Positions 39,750 through 50,734 of a stretch of 64,000 nucleotides of DNA are shown here, piece after piece (the stretch's first letter is position 1; each line of letters starts with the position of its first letter). A model generated the notes under the pieces. The model was not told the DNA's origin. It did no database searches and saw nothing but the letters and a program-made list of their open reading frames with translations. The stretch covers positions 4,525,951 to 4,589,950 of the forward strand of contig SDUX01000001.1 in the NCBI GenBank assembly GCA_008729055.1, written 5' to 3'. Both the position numbers and the translations under genes were made by a program. Source of the DNA: Pyropia haitanensis. Lineage: Eukaryota > Rhodophyta > Bangiophyceae > Bangiales > Bangiaceae.

Positions 39750-42066
39750 TTACAGTAGGCGTCGTCGCCTCATGTAAGGCATGAGGAGTTGGCGGGGTAT
39801 ATTTGCCGCCTGTTCCCAGGTGGGTGAGTCGTAGCCGACCCACATAACCTTGACGTACCAGGGTCCTGGTAGGTCCGGGTCGGTGTGTCCGACCACGCTC
39901 TCTACTTGGTATGGAATCCCATCCGGTCCCACCGGGTCATCTGACCGGTGGGTTGTAAGAGCTTCATGTAGCAACCCAGCCGGTACCGGCTGAGGCTGTT
40001 CCGGCTTCGGAGCAGGTGTCACATCGTTGATGTTGATGCGTTGTATCTCCGTATCGGAGTGCAGGATGACAGAGTGATCATCTCTGTGTAAGATACGGTA
40101 CGGTCCCTTGACCGGTTGCATAAGCTTGTTCCCTCGGAACTTCTGGTGTCTGATATAGACCCAGTCACCTGTTACCAGGGTTGTGTTGCGCACCCGTAGT
40201 CGGGCGTCGAAGTTCTTCTTGTATCGAAGTTGTGTTCTGTCAAGGGCACCCTTGAGCTTAGGAATCATCCACGATAGCTTGGCCAACCAAGCTAGGTGGA
40301 TGCGTTCGGCCGGTCGGCCCTTCGGTGTATCATACCGAGTGCACCTGCCGGGTGGCAGCGTCAGGTTACCGACGCCTAGTGGCATGACCCACTCCAGTGG
40401 GGCGATGTTTGTGCTCCGATGTGGCCTGGCATTGTATGCCAGGGTGAGTACGGACAGAAGCCTGTCCCAAGTGTTCGTGTGCTCGGCCACGTAGCACTGT
40501 AGCATCTTGACGATGGTGCGGTTGAACCGCTCCACCTGCCCGTTGGACTGTGGGTGGTAGTCGGATGCCCGACGTGGTTCGATGCCGAACATGCCCAGGA
40601 CCTTTGTGCAGAATGCTGACGAAAGGTTTGCTCCGTTGTCGGAGAGGAGTTGCTTCATTACTCCGTGCGCACTGATCCAGTGGTCAACCACTGCGTTCAT
40701 GATCGTGTATGCTGTATCATCTGGGATGGCTGCCGCTCGTGACAGCTTAGTGAAGCGGTCAGACATGACCAGGATGTACCTGTTCCCTTCTTCCGTTACC
40801 GGAAGTGGCCCGAGTATGTCGATAGCGACTTGCTCGTTGGGCCCATCAGGTGGGAACAGTTTCATGGCAGACGCCTGCCTATGTAGACTCATGCGGTTAC
40901 GTGCACAGGGGTGGCATCCCCTTACGTGGTCGACCACGTCGACGGCCATTGCTGGCCAGTAGAAGAACCTTCGCATTGCTGCGAACATACGTGGACCCCC
41001 CGGGTGTCCGGCTGTAGGGTTCTCGTGTTCTCGTTCCATGACGGCTTGCCGTAAGGACACGGGAACCACGACTTGATGTCGTCCGTCGGCGGGTGCCCGC
41101 CGGTATATGAGTCCGTCTTCATTCTCGGAGAAGATGCCGGCCGCACCGGCCAAAAGGTTAGCGCGATGGCGTCTACAGTCGTCGTCATTGGCCTGTGCCT
41201 CGCGGAAGTCCGCGAGGGTCAGTGGGCACGCAAGGTGTGCCATGGTATGGTCAAACATACCCTGGGTAGCATTACCCACCATGCACACCGGTACCACCGG
41301 GATGTCCTCGTCCACCTGTCGGGTATCCCCGCTTGGGGTATCGAGTCGCGACAACGCGTCCCCGAGGTGGTGGGTTGACCCAGCCTTAGACACGGTGCGG
41401 TAGTCGTGCTCGGCCATCTTCAGCCTCCATCGGGCTAGCCTCCCATGGCTATCGGAATCCTTGTCACCAAGGTTGAGGAGCCATCGTAGGGGTTCGTGGT
41501 CGGACCTCACGATGAACCTGGAGCCCTCCAGGTATGGACGGAGCAGTTGCACTGCCCATATAACTCCGAGGCATTCACGCTCGGTGGCGCTATAGTTACG
41601 CTCAGCCGGGTTGAGTGTCCGGCTGAAGTACCCTACCGGACGTAGGTCCGGGATAACGTTATCGGTACCGATCAACGTCTCTCCCTGCAACAGGGTGCAT
41701 CCCACTTGTGTATCACACGCATCGACATCGATGACGAAGGTACCCCGTCTGTGCGGTAACGCAAGGACGGGTGGGGATAGTAAGGCTCGCTTCAGCGACT
41801 CGACTGCCTCCTCTTCGCTAGGCGAAGGGGGTTGGAGTACCTTGGGCAAGGTACTGCTCGTCAGAACCGTTAACTGTTTAGCTATCCAAGCGAAGTCCTT
41901 GACGAACCGTCGGTATACGTTGCACATTCCCAGGAAGCTTTTCAGCTGTGTCTGGGTGTTAGGAAACCGCGCATCCCGGAGTGCCCGGGTATTGGCTTCG
42001 AGTACCCCTAGTTTACCAGGGGTTATCTGGTGGCCCAGATACTCGACCGTCTGTTGGAAGAAAGGC
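39750..42066 (-). CDS. pol: Element C pol, second part: RT end, RNase H, integrase, chromodomain
   Basis: Open from about 42060 to 39750. The clear start is GHQITPGKL and TQLKSFLGMCNVYRRFVKDF. RNase H has FVIDVDACDTQVGCTLL and RSDHEPLRWLL. Integrase shows the HHCC finger (REHENPTAGHPG, CHPCARNR) and core residues in AIDILGPLP, LLSDNGANLSS and GQVERFNR. A chromodomain (VESVVGHTDPDLPG, KVMWVGYDSPTWEQAANIP) ends the protein. It is the same polyprotein as 42067-43935, put out of frame by one missing base near 42067. Confidence 0.9.
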
Positions 42067-42072
42067 GCACTT
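42060..42072 (-). other. single-base frameshift in element C RT
   Basis: The minus strand reads KKCAF and then changes frame. The other frame resumes with QQTVEYLGH, the usual continuation. One base is missing, in or beside a T-run. It is outside any normal recoding site, so it is an inactivating indel or a sequencing error. Confidence 0.75.
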
Positions 42073-43937
42073 TTTCAGACGCAGGGTTACCCCGGCGTTC
42101 CGCAAGAGGGTGAGTACCTCGTCAACATGTTGCACATGGTCGTCCATGTTACGCGAGAAGACGATGACGTCATCGAGGTACACTAGGCAGTTACGCCACT
42201 TCACCCCCGACAGTATAATGTCGATAGCCCGCTGGAATGTAGCGGGGGCGTTGGACAATCCGAAGGGCATCCTTACGAACTCGTACACTCCACTGTGACA
42301 GACGAATGCCGTCTTGGGGATATCCTCGTCCGCCACTGGGATCTGCCAGTATCCGGCATTGCAATCGATGGTGGTAATCACCGTAGCTTCCCCCAGGGAG
42401 TCGATGCATTCATCCATCCTTGGTAAAGGGTATGAGTCTTTCTTGGTAACCAAGTTGAGGCGTCGATAATCGATGCAAAACAGAGGGGTTTGATCCTTCT
42501 TCGGTACGATAACGACTGGGGCACCCCACTCCGACATCGAAGGTCGTATCACCTTCGCTTCGCTGATTCTCTTCACTTCTCCATCAACGATCTCTCGTTG
42601 CATAGGTCCCGCTCGGTGCGGTTGTGACCGGGCGGGGCGTGCGCCTGGTACCAGGTCAATACGATGTTGGGTGGCCCCAATGGTACCCAAGGCCCCGCCT
42701 GTCCACATGACGTCATGCTTTCTTAGCATTCGTCGTACCCATTCGGCTACCGAAGGGGGAAGGTGGTCGAGGTCAGCCTCGGCCAGTGCCTTCAAGGCTT
42801 CTTGGTCCTTTGGCGGCATGTCCGCCGGAGCCGCCGAGGGGCTAGGCTTCCCTTCATCGGGTTGTTGTCGCTCGGTGGTCTCGGCGGCGGCCAGCACCTC
42901 AAGTGGTTCCACTTGACCTTCCTTGTCAGGGGTAAGGATATCTCCTTCGTAGAGCTCGGCAATCCCGAGGATAGTTACCTTCGGGAGGGTGACTGCCTTA
43001 CGGCGATAGTTCGCCATCACTAGGAGGGACGACCCTCCTGCTGGGAGGTCTATGAGACCGTTGGCCATGGTCAACCCATGGCGCTTGTACGTCCGCAGGT
43101 TGGACCGGACTCTGCAGATGCCTGCGAGGTCGCAGTTCACCGGGAGGACTGTCTCCGACAACGGCTCGAAGCGAGTCCGCTTGGCCAACCGAAGTGTCTT
43201 CGGCTCGAAGCTTGCGTATACCTCAGCCACGTTAACGTGGCTCCCTTGTAGCGTCAGGTCCCTGACGATAGCGGTATGTCCTCGCTTCGTCCCGTCGGAC
43301 TCTTGCAGTTCGACGGTCCTCCGGCCCGGCCGGATTGCATCAACGTGAACGTTGATGAAGGTGCATCCCAATATGCAGGGCACCGATAGGGTCTCACACA
43401 CCAGGAAGTCGACTTCCGTAGTAAGTTCCCCGATGGTAACCCGCAGCGACATCGCTGCGATCGTACGAATGAGGCGACCATTCGCGTTTTGGATGGTGGG
43501 TCCCCGAGTCACTCTGACTCGCGGAAGCCACTTGTCCGGGAGGGTATCCTTCCGGATAAGGTTGGGTCCAGCCCCTGTATCCAGTACAGGGTAGTACGAT
43601 CGTGTCGACTGGGGGTCAACCCCCAGTGTAGCTGATACCTTGAAGTTCTCCAAGGTGAACAGTACGTGCCCTACACCGATATCCGGTGTGGCTCGGGCAT
43701 CCTGGACAGGGCCCTTGTCTGGTTCAACGTGACGGGGCATCCCGTCCTCTCCTCCCATCCTTGGAGGTTGGTCATCAATCCCCTGACGCCGTGTCGTCGG
43801 GGCCGGAAGGTGTACCCGGGGGTTGATGCGGCGTCGGCTCAACCGTGCTCTCCGTGGGGCCTTCCCCGCGGTACTCCGGGGTGGCTTTCTTGGGTTACCC
43901 CAGCGCCCCCCGGTCATCCTTCCTCCTACTCGTTTCC
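42067..43937 (-). CDS. pol: Element C protease and RT, first part of pol
   Basis: Entered by -1 slippage from gag. Arg/Pro-rich linker, then a retropepsin core with an intact D-T-G (SYYPVLDTGAGPNLIRKD) and CILGCTFINVH. RT has LFCIDYRRLNLVTKKDSYPL, MPFGLSNAPATFQ and YLDDVIVFS. The frame is lost near 42067, after KKCAF. The true translation start is the frameshift site; the ATG at 43899 is probably not used. Protease cuts the Gag-Pol chain and RT copies the RNA in the particle. Confidence 0.9.
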
Positions 43938-43938
43938 C
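43911..43938 (-). promoter_or_regulatory. -1 frameshift signal, element C
   Basis: On the minus strand gag ends GCG GGA AAC GAG TAG. GGGAAAC (43938-43932) is in X-XXY-YYZ phase one codon before the stop, as in element B. Downstream, CCGGGG can pair with CCCCGG and TGGG-GTAA-CCCA makes a small hairpin. The -1 frame leads into protease. Confidence 0.75.
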
Positions 43939-46115
43939 GCCCTTGGTAGGGTGCTGTCCGCCGGGCCATCCGGCTGAGGAGGTGCCTCCTCGACGGCCAG
44001 TACTCCACCTGGAGCTGGCTGCCTACCCGGTGCGGGTCCAGGTGCTCTGGCGGGAGAACCACCGGTAGATGCCTTGCGTTGCGCCGCTGCCCGCCGAGAC
44101 TCCTCGGGGATGAGTGGGCAGGAAGACACCCAGTGTTGGGGATCCCCACACAGCATACATGCGGACGTGCCGGTCCCCCCTTGAGTTCGCATCGGGGTAG
44201 CCCCGCAGCTGCGGTTGCCTCCTTCGGGCGCCCGAGTGCCTGCTCCCTGGTAGGCCTTGGGTCCTTGGGTCAACCGGAACATGGACTCACCCAACCGGTT
44301 GGGTCGGCCCGCAATCTGCGGAGGTGCCTCCGTGCGCACCGCCCATGTTGGCAAGGGTTGGTGAGGGTTACCCGTCACCGGGGAGTACCCCGTAGTCCGT
44401 ACGTACGGGACGCGACGTCCCGTGCCCTCGCTGACCTGGAACTGGGTCCCCGCCGGCGCGATGTACGGTACCGTACCGTGCTCATCAATCACCGGCGTCG
44501 CCGGTAGCAACTGGTGGCCCTGTTGGTCAACTAAAGGTTCATCCTCACCCGTAGGGGTATGTTCGGTCGCCACCAGTACTGGTGCGGCCTTACGTTCCAC
44601 CTTCTCTTGCCTCGGTACCGGTGTAAGACTGGGCTTGTGTCCCTCACCCTTGGGCTTCGGGGCCAAGGCACATTCCGGGTGTAGAACCCGGTAGGCGTCC
44701 CCTAGGGACTTGCACATATGCATCAGTCCACTGAAGTTCGTCCGGGCCGTATTGGCTCCCCGTGCGGATATCCGCACGTAGTTGGGTACTCCTGCGAACA
44801 GGATGGCCCGTAGCTCCCCTTCACCGAGGAGCTTTCCCAGCTCGTAGTCGAGCTCTTGGATCCGGCGTCCGAACATCTCCTCATCTTCCCAGCTCTGGGC
44901 GGTGGCAGTGCGCAGGGCCCGGTAGTGGTCCTCGCACTTGTCCTCACTGAGGTAGCTGCTCAGCAGCTCCTTGAGAATCCCACGGTAATCCATGGGGGTG
45001 GCCGCGACCCTCATTCCCGGCATCGGGGATGCCTGGCGAAGAATGCCTCGCACCCGTTCATCAACAAAGAACGGGAGGATCTCCAGGGCCAGCCAGTCGT
45101 TGACGAGCGTCTTGTCCGCGGCTGTCTTGAAGCTAGTCAAGAAGCCGATGACTGCCAACGGGCGTCCGTTGGGCCCCCCGAACATAGGGACTCCCGTCAT
45201 AAGGGTCTGCATAGAGCGGATCGCCCGATGCGACGTATTACGCATCGATTCCGATACGGTGGTGAAGCGGTCCTCCAACCGATAACGTTCCGGAGTAAGA
45301 ACCGACCGGAAGACCTCGTTGACGATCTCCGTGTCAGCGTCCTGGATATCCAGTCGCTTAGCCAGTTGATGAGCAAACTCATCGGACTCCATCCGCTTCA
45401 GTAGGCTCGCAGCTACCTGCGCGGTCATAGCTTCCACCACTGAAGATGGTACTTCAGGCGTCGGCGCCTCGGGAACCCGAGTTGCCTGGCCTTCTTCGTC
45501 GTAGGGATACTGTGAGAGGGTACCCCCTCCCCCAATAACCGACTCTCCACCGGCGTAAGTATCCGCCGGGTCGTGTCCGCGGAGTCCGCTTCGGGTGCTC
45601 CGAGCGTATCGCTCCGTGTGACTCCGTTCCAACTCTGCCGACGAGTCGGATCCATACCCTATTGTGTCCGGGGGTCGTCCAGGAGTAGCAACACCGGGGT
45701 TGACCCTGGTGGACTCCGAAAGCAGTCCGGCCGGTTCGAAACGTACCGGTGTGGGAGGAACACGACGGGGTCCCGTCGTGTGGCGTGTTGACATCAACAC
45801 TGCCATTGCGTCCTCCGTCCGCTCTTGACGAGCGTCGAGCCCGGAAAACCGGGCCTCGATGCGGGCCAATGATGCCATCAGAGAATCCCCTGGTGAAGGA
45901 GGCGGCGGAGTGAGGTCGGTCGATGACAGTTGAGGCGGGCCCCCGCCTCCTGCCGTCCGAGCCGTGCCAAACGTCGATCCGGCACCGGAAAGCATTGGCG
46001 TCCCAATGTTGTCGATCGGGTTCCCGATCCCGGTTCCTGTAGTCACCTCCGGGGTCGGCGTCGACGCCGATCCGTCATCTTGAACGTTCCCTGTCTCTTG
46101 GGTAGACATAGTCAC
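43926..46115 (-). CDS. gag: Element C gag
   Basis: 729 residues from 46115 (MTMSTQETG) to TAG 43928-43926. The N-terminal third is disordered. A helical capsid-like region lies at about residues 260-480 (VVEAMTAQVAASLLKRM, DVIG-free core with SYLSEDKCEDHYRAL, SGLMHMCKSLGDAYRVL). A zinc knuckle CMLCGDPQHWVSSC is near residue 660. The tail ends RAGNE at the slippery site. No stop or frame change, so it looks intact. Assembles the particle around element RNA. Confidence 0.88.
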   Translation of the reverse strand: MTMSTQETGNVQDDGSASTPTPEVTTGTGIGNPIDNIGTPMLSGAGSTFGTARTAGGGGPPQLSSTDLTPPPPSPGDSLMASLARIEARFSGLDARQERTEDAMAVLMSTRHTTGPRRVPPTPVRFEPAGLLSESTRVNPGVATPGRPPDTIGYGSDSSAELERSHTERYARSTRSGLRGHDPADTYAGGESVIGGGGTLSQYPYDEEGQATRVPEAPTPEVPSSVVEAMTAQVAASLLKRMESDEFAHQLAKRLDIQDADTEIVNEVFRSVLTPERYRLEDRFTTVSESMRNTSHRAIRSMQTLMTGVPMFGGPNGRPLAVIGFLTSFKTAADKTLVNDWLALEILPFFVDERVRGILRQASPMPGMRVAATPMDYRGILKELLSSYLSEDKCEDHYRALRTATAQSWEDEEMFGRRIQELDYELGKLLGEGELRAILFAGVPNYVRISARGANTARTNFSGLMHMCKSLGDAYRVLHPECALAPKPKGEGHKPSLTPVPRQEKVERKAAPVLVATEHTPTGEDEPLVDQQGHQLLPATPVIDEHGTVPYIAPAGTQFQVSEGTGRRVPYVRTTGYSPVTGNPHQPLPTWAVRTEAPPQIAGRPNRLGESMFRLTQGPKAYQGAGTRAPEGGNRSCGATPMRTQGGTGTSACMLCGDPQHWVSSCPLIPEESRRAAAQRKASTGGSPARAPGPAPGRQPAPGGVLAVEEAPPQPDGPADSTLPRAGNE

Positions 46116-46315
46116 AATCAGTCAACCGACGTAACAATCACCACGAATAAGAGAGCGAGGGGGTAGATTGGGGAGAGGAACAGTAGATCACAGTCAAAGG
46201 TAAAAACTCAACACAATCGAACAGGTCGCAACACCACGCGTACAAGAAAAGGACCGGATCCCTATCCGTGTGCCAGGGCCGAAGACGGCGTCACCACAAG
46301 GGTGACGGAAACCCG

Positions 46316-46333
46316 TCCCCTGCTGCTCCAGCA
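46316..46333 (-). promoter_or_regulatory. primer-binding site of element C
   Basis: TGCTGGAGCAGCAGGGGA on the minus strand, one base inside the 5' LTR. One mismatch to the site of element D. Confidence 0.75.
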
Positions 46334-46334
46334 A

Positions 46335-46697
46335 TGTAGCGCAATAGGAATCCGTCGCACGTCCACTCTCAGGGAACACTCACCAAGAGGGATCGGCACC
46401 AACGTCACCGGGAGGCCAAGGTTGCTGTCCTTGGAGCGCAAGCCACGGGACCAAGATGGGAGCCCAAATGGGAGGGGTTTGTTGTTCTGCCTTGGCCGGC
46501 GGTGGATTCGCCACCGGCCCCCTCGTTATAAACCCTCGGAGACACTACCAACTACCCTCCACCCCAAGATGCAAGTCCCTCTGGTCATACGTAACTTATA
46601 GATACCGGGACCAGTACGAACTATCAAATTGAAAGTTAAGGGTTAGACGTAGCCCCCCTGATATTAGGGTCACAATACGGACAACCATATTGCTACA
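46335..46697 (-). repeat. 5' LTR of element C
   Basis: 363 bp, two differences from the 3' LTR, flanked outside by CTGGC. Confidence 0.97.
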
Positions 46698-47779
46698 CTG
46701 GCCCAGTCACTGTGACTTGGTTTAATAACCTTAAGCTTCAACATCTTGTTGATTTGATCGACAATGATCGCACGTTTGAACGCGCCGGTCCGGTAGGGCT
46801 GGGCCCTTATAGGGGCAGCCCCAGGTGGGGTGACGATGGCGCGCTCTGTAGCGTGGATGACTTCGAGGGTCCCGTCCCACATCTTGCCATGCTTGGCCAA
46901 CATCGACTTGATTTGCGCATGCAAATGTTGGGGTGCCCCGTCGAGGTTCATGTCATCAAGAGACGGTTTGGGTTGCTCGGTCTCCGGGTCGGATGACCCC
47001 TTATCCTCCGTCGGGGCGGCGAGTACTTGCCCAAGGTGGGGCTCGGCAAACGCGAGGACGCACCCCTTTCGCAGGATGGCCGTGTCTGGCCCGAAGTTGC
47101 ACATCTTAACCAGGATTGGTTCGTCAAGCTTGACGGTGGCCAATCCGCGGGCGACTGCCATGGTCTTGTGTCGGCACAATCGTGCGTTTGGTTGAAGAGT
47201 AACCAGTCCCGGAGTGTCACAAGTGACCATGATCCATTCCTCGGTCTTGCCCTTGAGGCGTGTTTGCTTACAAGCACGGACCTTAGTCGACCCCCCGGTC
47301 CATTGAGGTTCCATAACATTGTTGTACTGGATGCCCAAGATGGGAGAGTGAGCCGTCGAACGATCGTTCGAGGATTGCCAAACGATACGTTTGAGTCGGG
47401 GCCAGATTGACTTCACGTGCTTGTCCGTAAACTTGGTCACGAGTATGCACTTGACCGACAGGTTGGGGGTAACGTAAAAACGTTCAAAGGCCTGAACCCC
47501 CCCGGTATCGATGAACAAGTGGATGGCTTGTAGAGCCTCGATCGTTTGCCCGTTGGCATCAACAATGTGCGGTGCACTGGTTAACGTGTAGGCGTAATCG
47601 CGCCAATGTGGCGGTAGGACGTCCGGCCGGATAAGGTTGACGCCAGCTCCGGTGTCGAGGATGGGTCTCATACTGCGCGTATTCGCGAGCTCCGTGCCTA
47701 TACAGGCAGCGATCTCATAGTGTCGGTGAGCCTTGCTAAATATCTTGGTGACCTTAGGTCTAGCTTGTCGGGCAGGCAA
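46698..47779 (-). pseudogene. pol: Element D protease and start of RT
   Basis: The frame after the gag slippery site. The protease core has an intact D-T-G (MRPILDTGAGVNLIRPDVL). Then come a linker and the RT-proximal tether (LDDMNLDGAPQHLHAQIKSM, YRTGAFKRAIIVDQ) up to KPSHSDWAS, where element C cuts in. It is open throughout, unlike the rest of D pol. Confidence 0.85.
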
Positions 47780-47814
47780 GGATGCGTCGGGGAGACTGCC
47801 CGTCAGTCCTCGAC

Positions 47815-49679
47815 TTACTCGTTTTTTGAGTCGGCCTTGCCGTCGCCTGTGTCGACGCGTCCGACGTCATCGTCCTCCGAGTCCGGCAGGACTTCGTTCT
47901 CGACGATCGTGTTGATCTGCTTGCTGACCGATTCGTCGATGAGTGCCATCACTCGTGCCTGACGTCGTTCACGATGGGGCTTAGGGCATTGAGAGGCAAA
48001 GTGCCCGCGCTCGTTACAGTTGTAGCAAATGTCGTTAGCTCGCGGGTTGGGCGTGTCCGTGCGGACAGCCTTAACGGGGTCGAATGGTCGATCGACCGTG
48101 CGCGCTTGGGGCCCCGGGGTAGAGTCAACTTGACTAACCTTGATCATGGCAGGCCGGCTGGCCTTGATGGACTGCCGCGGGCGAGTGGCGCCCTCCCAAA
48201 ATCCTTGGGCAGCTGCCACTGTGTCCGCCATTGGGCGATCGGGGAGTTGACTGTCCAGGACGCAGACGTTTGGCTTGATGAGGTCTGAAAGACCATTGAT
48301 GAAGACGTCCTTTACGTCTTGAGCGGAGAACAGGCCGCAGAGGCGATCGCACGCCGCCTCCACGCGGGAGGCAAACACGCGCGGGACTTCCGCGTCCACT
48401 TGAGTCATCGTAATGATGTCGTGATAGGCTGTTGCCAGGCCGGCGTGAGTTGCGTACTTCTTGAGAAGCCAGTTGACTCCTTCACCATAGGTCGTGAGCT
48501 CGTAGTGCTTGCCACTAACAATCGTGTTGGCCGCGTGTGGCGAATGCGCGCTTAGCGGCTCTCCCCAGCCGGAAGGCGATCAAGGGGAACGCCCGGCCGT
48601 GGGTCAGCCCTGCCGCGTCGCAAGCTCTGCGAAAGGTGATGAGGAAGGTGAAGACACCGAGGGGGTCGCCACCGTTAAAGGTCTCTTGACCTGAGAACGC
48701 GCCGTCAAGGCGCTTGTTCATCTTGCTCGCGTCCTTCACCATGGATGGTGTGTACTTGGTGCTCCGTCGGAGCAGGAAGTAGGTCCGGTAGTCCAGGAGT
48801 GACTTGAAGCGGCTGTTGCCGGGTCGAATGACCAACTTTCGGTCACCCAACTCAGTGAGTCCAGCGGCGGGCGCCAGTCCGCGCCGGTGACGACGCGCAC
48901 GTCGACGGTGTGCGTCCGAGCTGTTCGTAACGGAATCATTGCTCGATGAGCTTGGGCTTGACGGCGGGGAAGAGTCCCAACGACCGTCATCAGTTTCGTC
49001 CGAAGACGAGGAAGACGAGGACGACGAGTTGTCGGATGACATCCCGTCCTCAGCGGATGATGCACCTCCCTCCCGTGCGTTCGAACGCTTAGTCGAGGCC
49101 TTGACCTTCAGGTCCTCGACTTGGCGCTCCAACACGCGGATCCGACGGTTCTTCATCTTAAGATTGCCAATAGGCAGGCTGGCGTGGGACGCCCCTTGAG
49201 CAGGTCCCCGGGCCATCTTGCCCACCGACTGTCGGTTCGACGTCGTCCGTTGACGAAACCTCATTTGAGGTTGGCTTTCTCAGCTCCTCAAGATTGGTCA
49301 CCAGCTTGGTGTTGGAATTGTCCAACTCCTTGTTGGCGGTCTCTTGGGCCTCAAGACGGGCATGAAGTGCCTCCACCACCGCCTTCAAGCTCTCCAACTT
49401 GGAGTTAGTGACATCCTCCAAGTCAGGGTTGGGGGGGGTAGCATCGGGTGCCGGACGGCGGCTTGTTCCGCTCCCTCCGCCTGCTGGCGTGTAACCCGAA
49501 GGCAGGGCAATCCCCTTACCCTTCGAGCGCCGAGCGCCATCAGGGGCTCCCGAAGCCATATCGCAACCCGGCGTACTCGCGTCGGCGCGCCCTGCGTCGC
49601 CGACCAAAAGGTCCTCGTGGCACGACGCCCGGCGTCGTCCAGCCTTCACCGATCGGTGATGTCGCCCGGCAACACCCAA
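47815..49679 (-). pseudogene. gag: Element D gag, in three frames
   Basis: N-terminal piece 49679-49158 with a coiled coil (LESLKAVVEALHARLEAQE). Middle piece 49264-48515 with VLERQVEDLKVK, a Ser run and the capsid-like LGVFTFLITFRRACDAAG. C-terminal piece from about 48530 (YGEGVNWLLKKYATHAGLAT) through the zinc knuckle CYNCNERGHFASQC to TAA 47815-47817. Two frame changes (near 49200 and 48530) break it, in keeping with D's age. The gag end keeps the slippery site. Confidence 0.8.
47821..47827 (-). promoter_or_regulatory. -1 slippery heptamer, element D
   Basis: Gag ends TCA AAA AAC GAG TAA on the minus strand, giving A-AAA-AAC in phase one codon before the stop. A 7-bp stem, CGGGCAG with CTGCCCG, lies about 18 bases downstream, and a nearer GACTG-ACGGG-CAGTC hairpin overlaps it. 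Confidence 0.75.
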
Positions 49680-49758
49680 TCAAGCGATCGTCAACACAAC
49701 TGCCACAAGGCACCAAGGAACACGTACGAGTGTACGGCAGCGCCGCACACGAGCAGTA

Positions 49759-49776
49759 TCCCCTGCTGCTCCACCA
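49759..49776 (-). promoter_or_regulatory. primer-binding site of element D
   Basis: TGGTGGAGCAGCAGGGGA, one base inside the 5' LTR. Its complement ends CTCCACCA, as a tRNA 3' end would. Confidence 0.8.
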
Positions 49777-49777
49777 A

Positions 49778-50184
49778 TGTGGTATATGTGTTACCCAATA
49801 AAAGGATATGGGACCGAACGGCGCCCGGAAGGCAAAGAGGAAGCTATTACCGTAAAGGCAAAGAAGATAGACCTTGAGCTCCAGGACGTTCGATGGGGAG
49901 CAAGCCGGCCAAACGGCAGCGGCAAGCCCCCACGTCGCCTATATCGGGCGAAACAATATGCCGGTCGAGCGACCGAGCGAAGGCCGGACGGCCGATCGCT
50001 ACGAGCATAGCAAACAATATAAAAGATCCCTCCAAAGCAAGGACAGATGAACAATGCAAAACAAAAGTAGTCCCCCAAAGGGCGAGCCACAAGCGGACCC
50101 AGACCAAGAAGGCTGGGACCACCAGTCAAGGGGGCTACTTGCTCGTAAATACCGGAAATCGGTACGGTGGGCGGATATGCTACA
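49778..50184 (-). repeat. 5' LTR of element D
   Basis: 407 bp, about 13 differences from the 3' LTR, followed by GGCAG. Confidence 0.95.
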
Positions 50185-50306
50185 GGCAGCCCCGTTCCGC
50201 CTCTAGCATTTCTGAAGTCCTCCGTGATGGCCGGATGGATGGGGGAGCAAGAGAGGGCGTCGCAGCTACGCACTTCGCCGCTGCCACTGACGCAGCACCG
50301 TCGGCC
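50185..50306 (-). repeat. R1 repeat copy, cut by element D
   Basis: The reverse complement runs from GACGGTGCTGCGTCAGTGGC through GAACGGGGCTGCC and continues across element D into the reverse complement of 28411-28380. The same order occurs uninterrupted at 58279-58495, which shows that D landed inside R1. The nature of R1 is unknown. Confidence 0.7.
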
Positions 50307-50734
50307 AGGGGCTGTCGGCCTCCGCCCTTGCGCCTGCCCAAACTTTGTCTTTTTTTGATCGCCTGTGTGATCTTTTGCGGTGGACCGGTTGAAAAGCTCA
50401 GCGAAGGCCTCAATGATTTCAAAACGCGATGCTGGTCTGCCCGCATGGCCATGGAAACGATCAGCGTCCCCAAAGCGTTTCCCAACGCGGGTCTTGGGGG
50501 CTCCTGGTGCCGGATTTGCGAACTGCCCTGACTTGGACAACACCGCCGGCCGCCAAAATGTACAGACCATGAAAGGTGGAGTACAACTTTGATGCCTAAG
50601 GGCAAAATCTGACACGTACCGGCTGGTGTAGCGTTATGACCACCGCTTGTCCGCAGGGAACCCAATCCACCCCAGAGGGACAACGGGTCACCATTAGAAG
50701 GAACGGGCCAGGGAAGCCCACGCGCGCTTGCCCA
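50307..50734. other. no gene assigned
   Basis: A minus-strand frame (50615 leftward) reads KRFGDADRFHGHAGRPASRF and looks mildly coding-like, but matches no family I know. Confidence 0.25.

Larger units (their letters stand above)
35923..46697 (-). mobile_element. Retroelement C, chromodomain Ty3/gypsy with antisense gene, nested in D
   Basis: 363-bp LTRs (35923-36285 and 46335-46697) differ at two positions, both CpG in the right copy and CpA in the left. The CTGGC duplication is at 35918-35922 and 46698-46702. Minus strand: gag, -1 frameshift site, protease, RT/RNase H/integrase/chromodomain. Plus strand: a long gene at 36872-39247. It inserted into the RT-proximal part of element D pol. 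One frameshift in RT is the only clear lesion. Confidence 0.97.
28417..50184 (-). mobile_element. Retroelement D, chromodomain Ty3/gypsy with antisense gene, carrying nested element C
   Basis: 407-bp LTRs (28417-28823 and 49778-50184) differ at about 13 positions, with a GGCAG duplication (28412-28416 and 50185-50189). Coding on the minus strand: gag (49679-47815), protease start (47779-46698), then element C, then RT to chromodomain (35922-32932). The plus strand carries a long gene at 29808-31676 between the pol end and the 3' LTR. It is the oldest complete element here and is riddled with stops and frame changes. It inserted into a copy of repeat R1. Confidence 0.96.
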
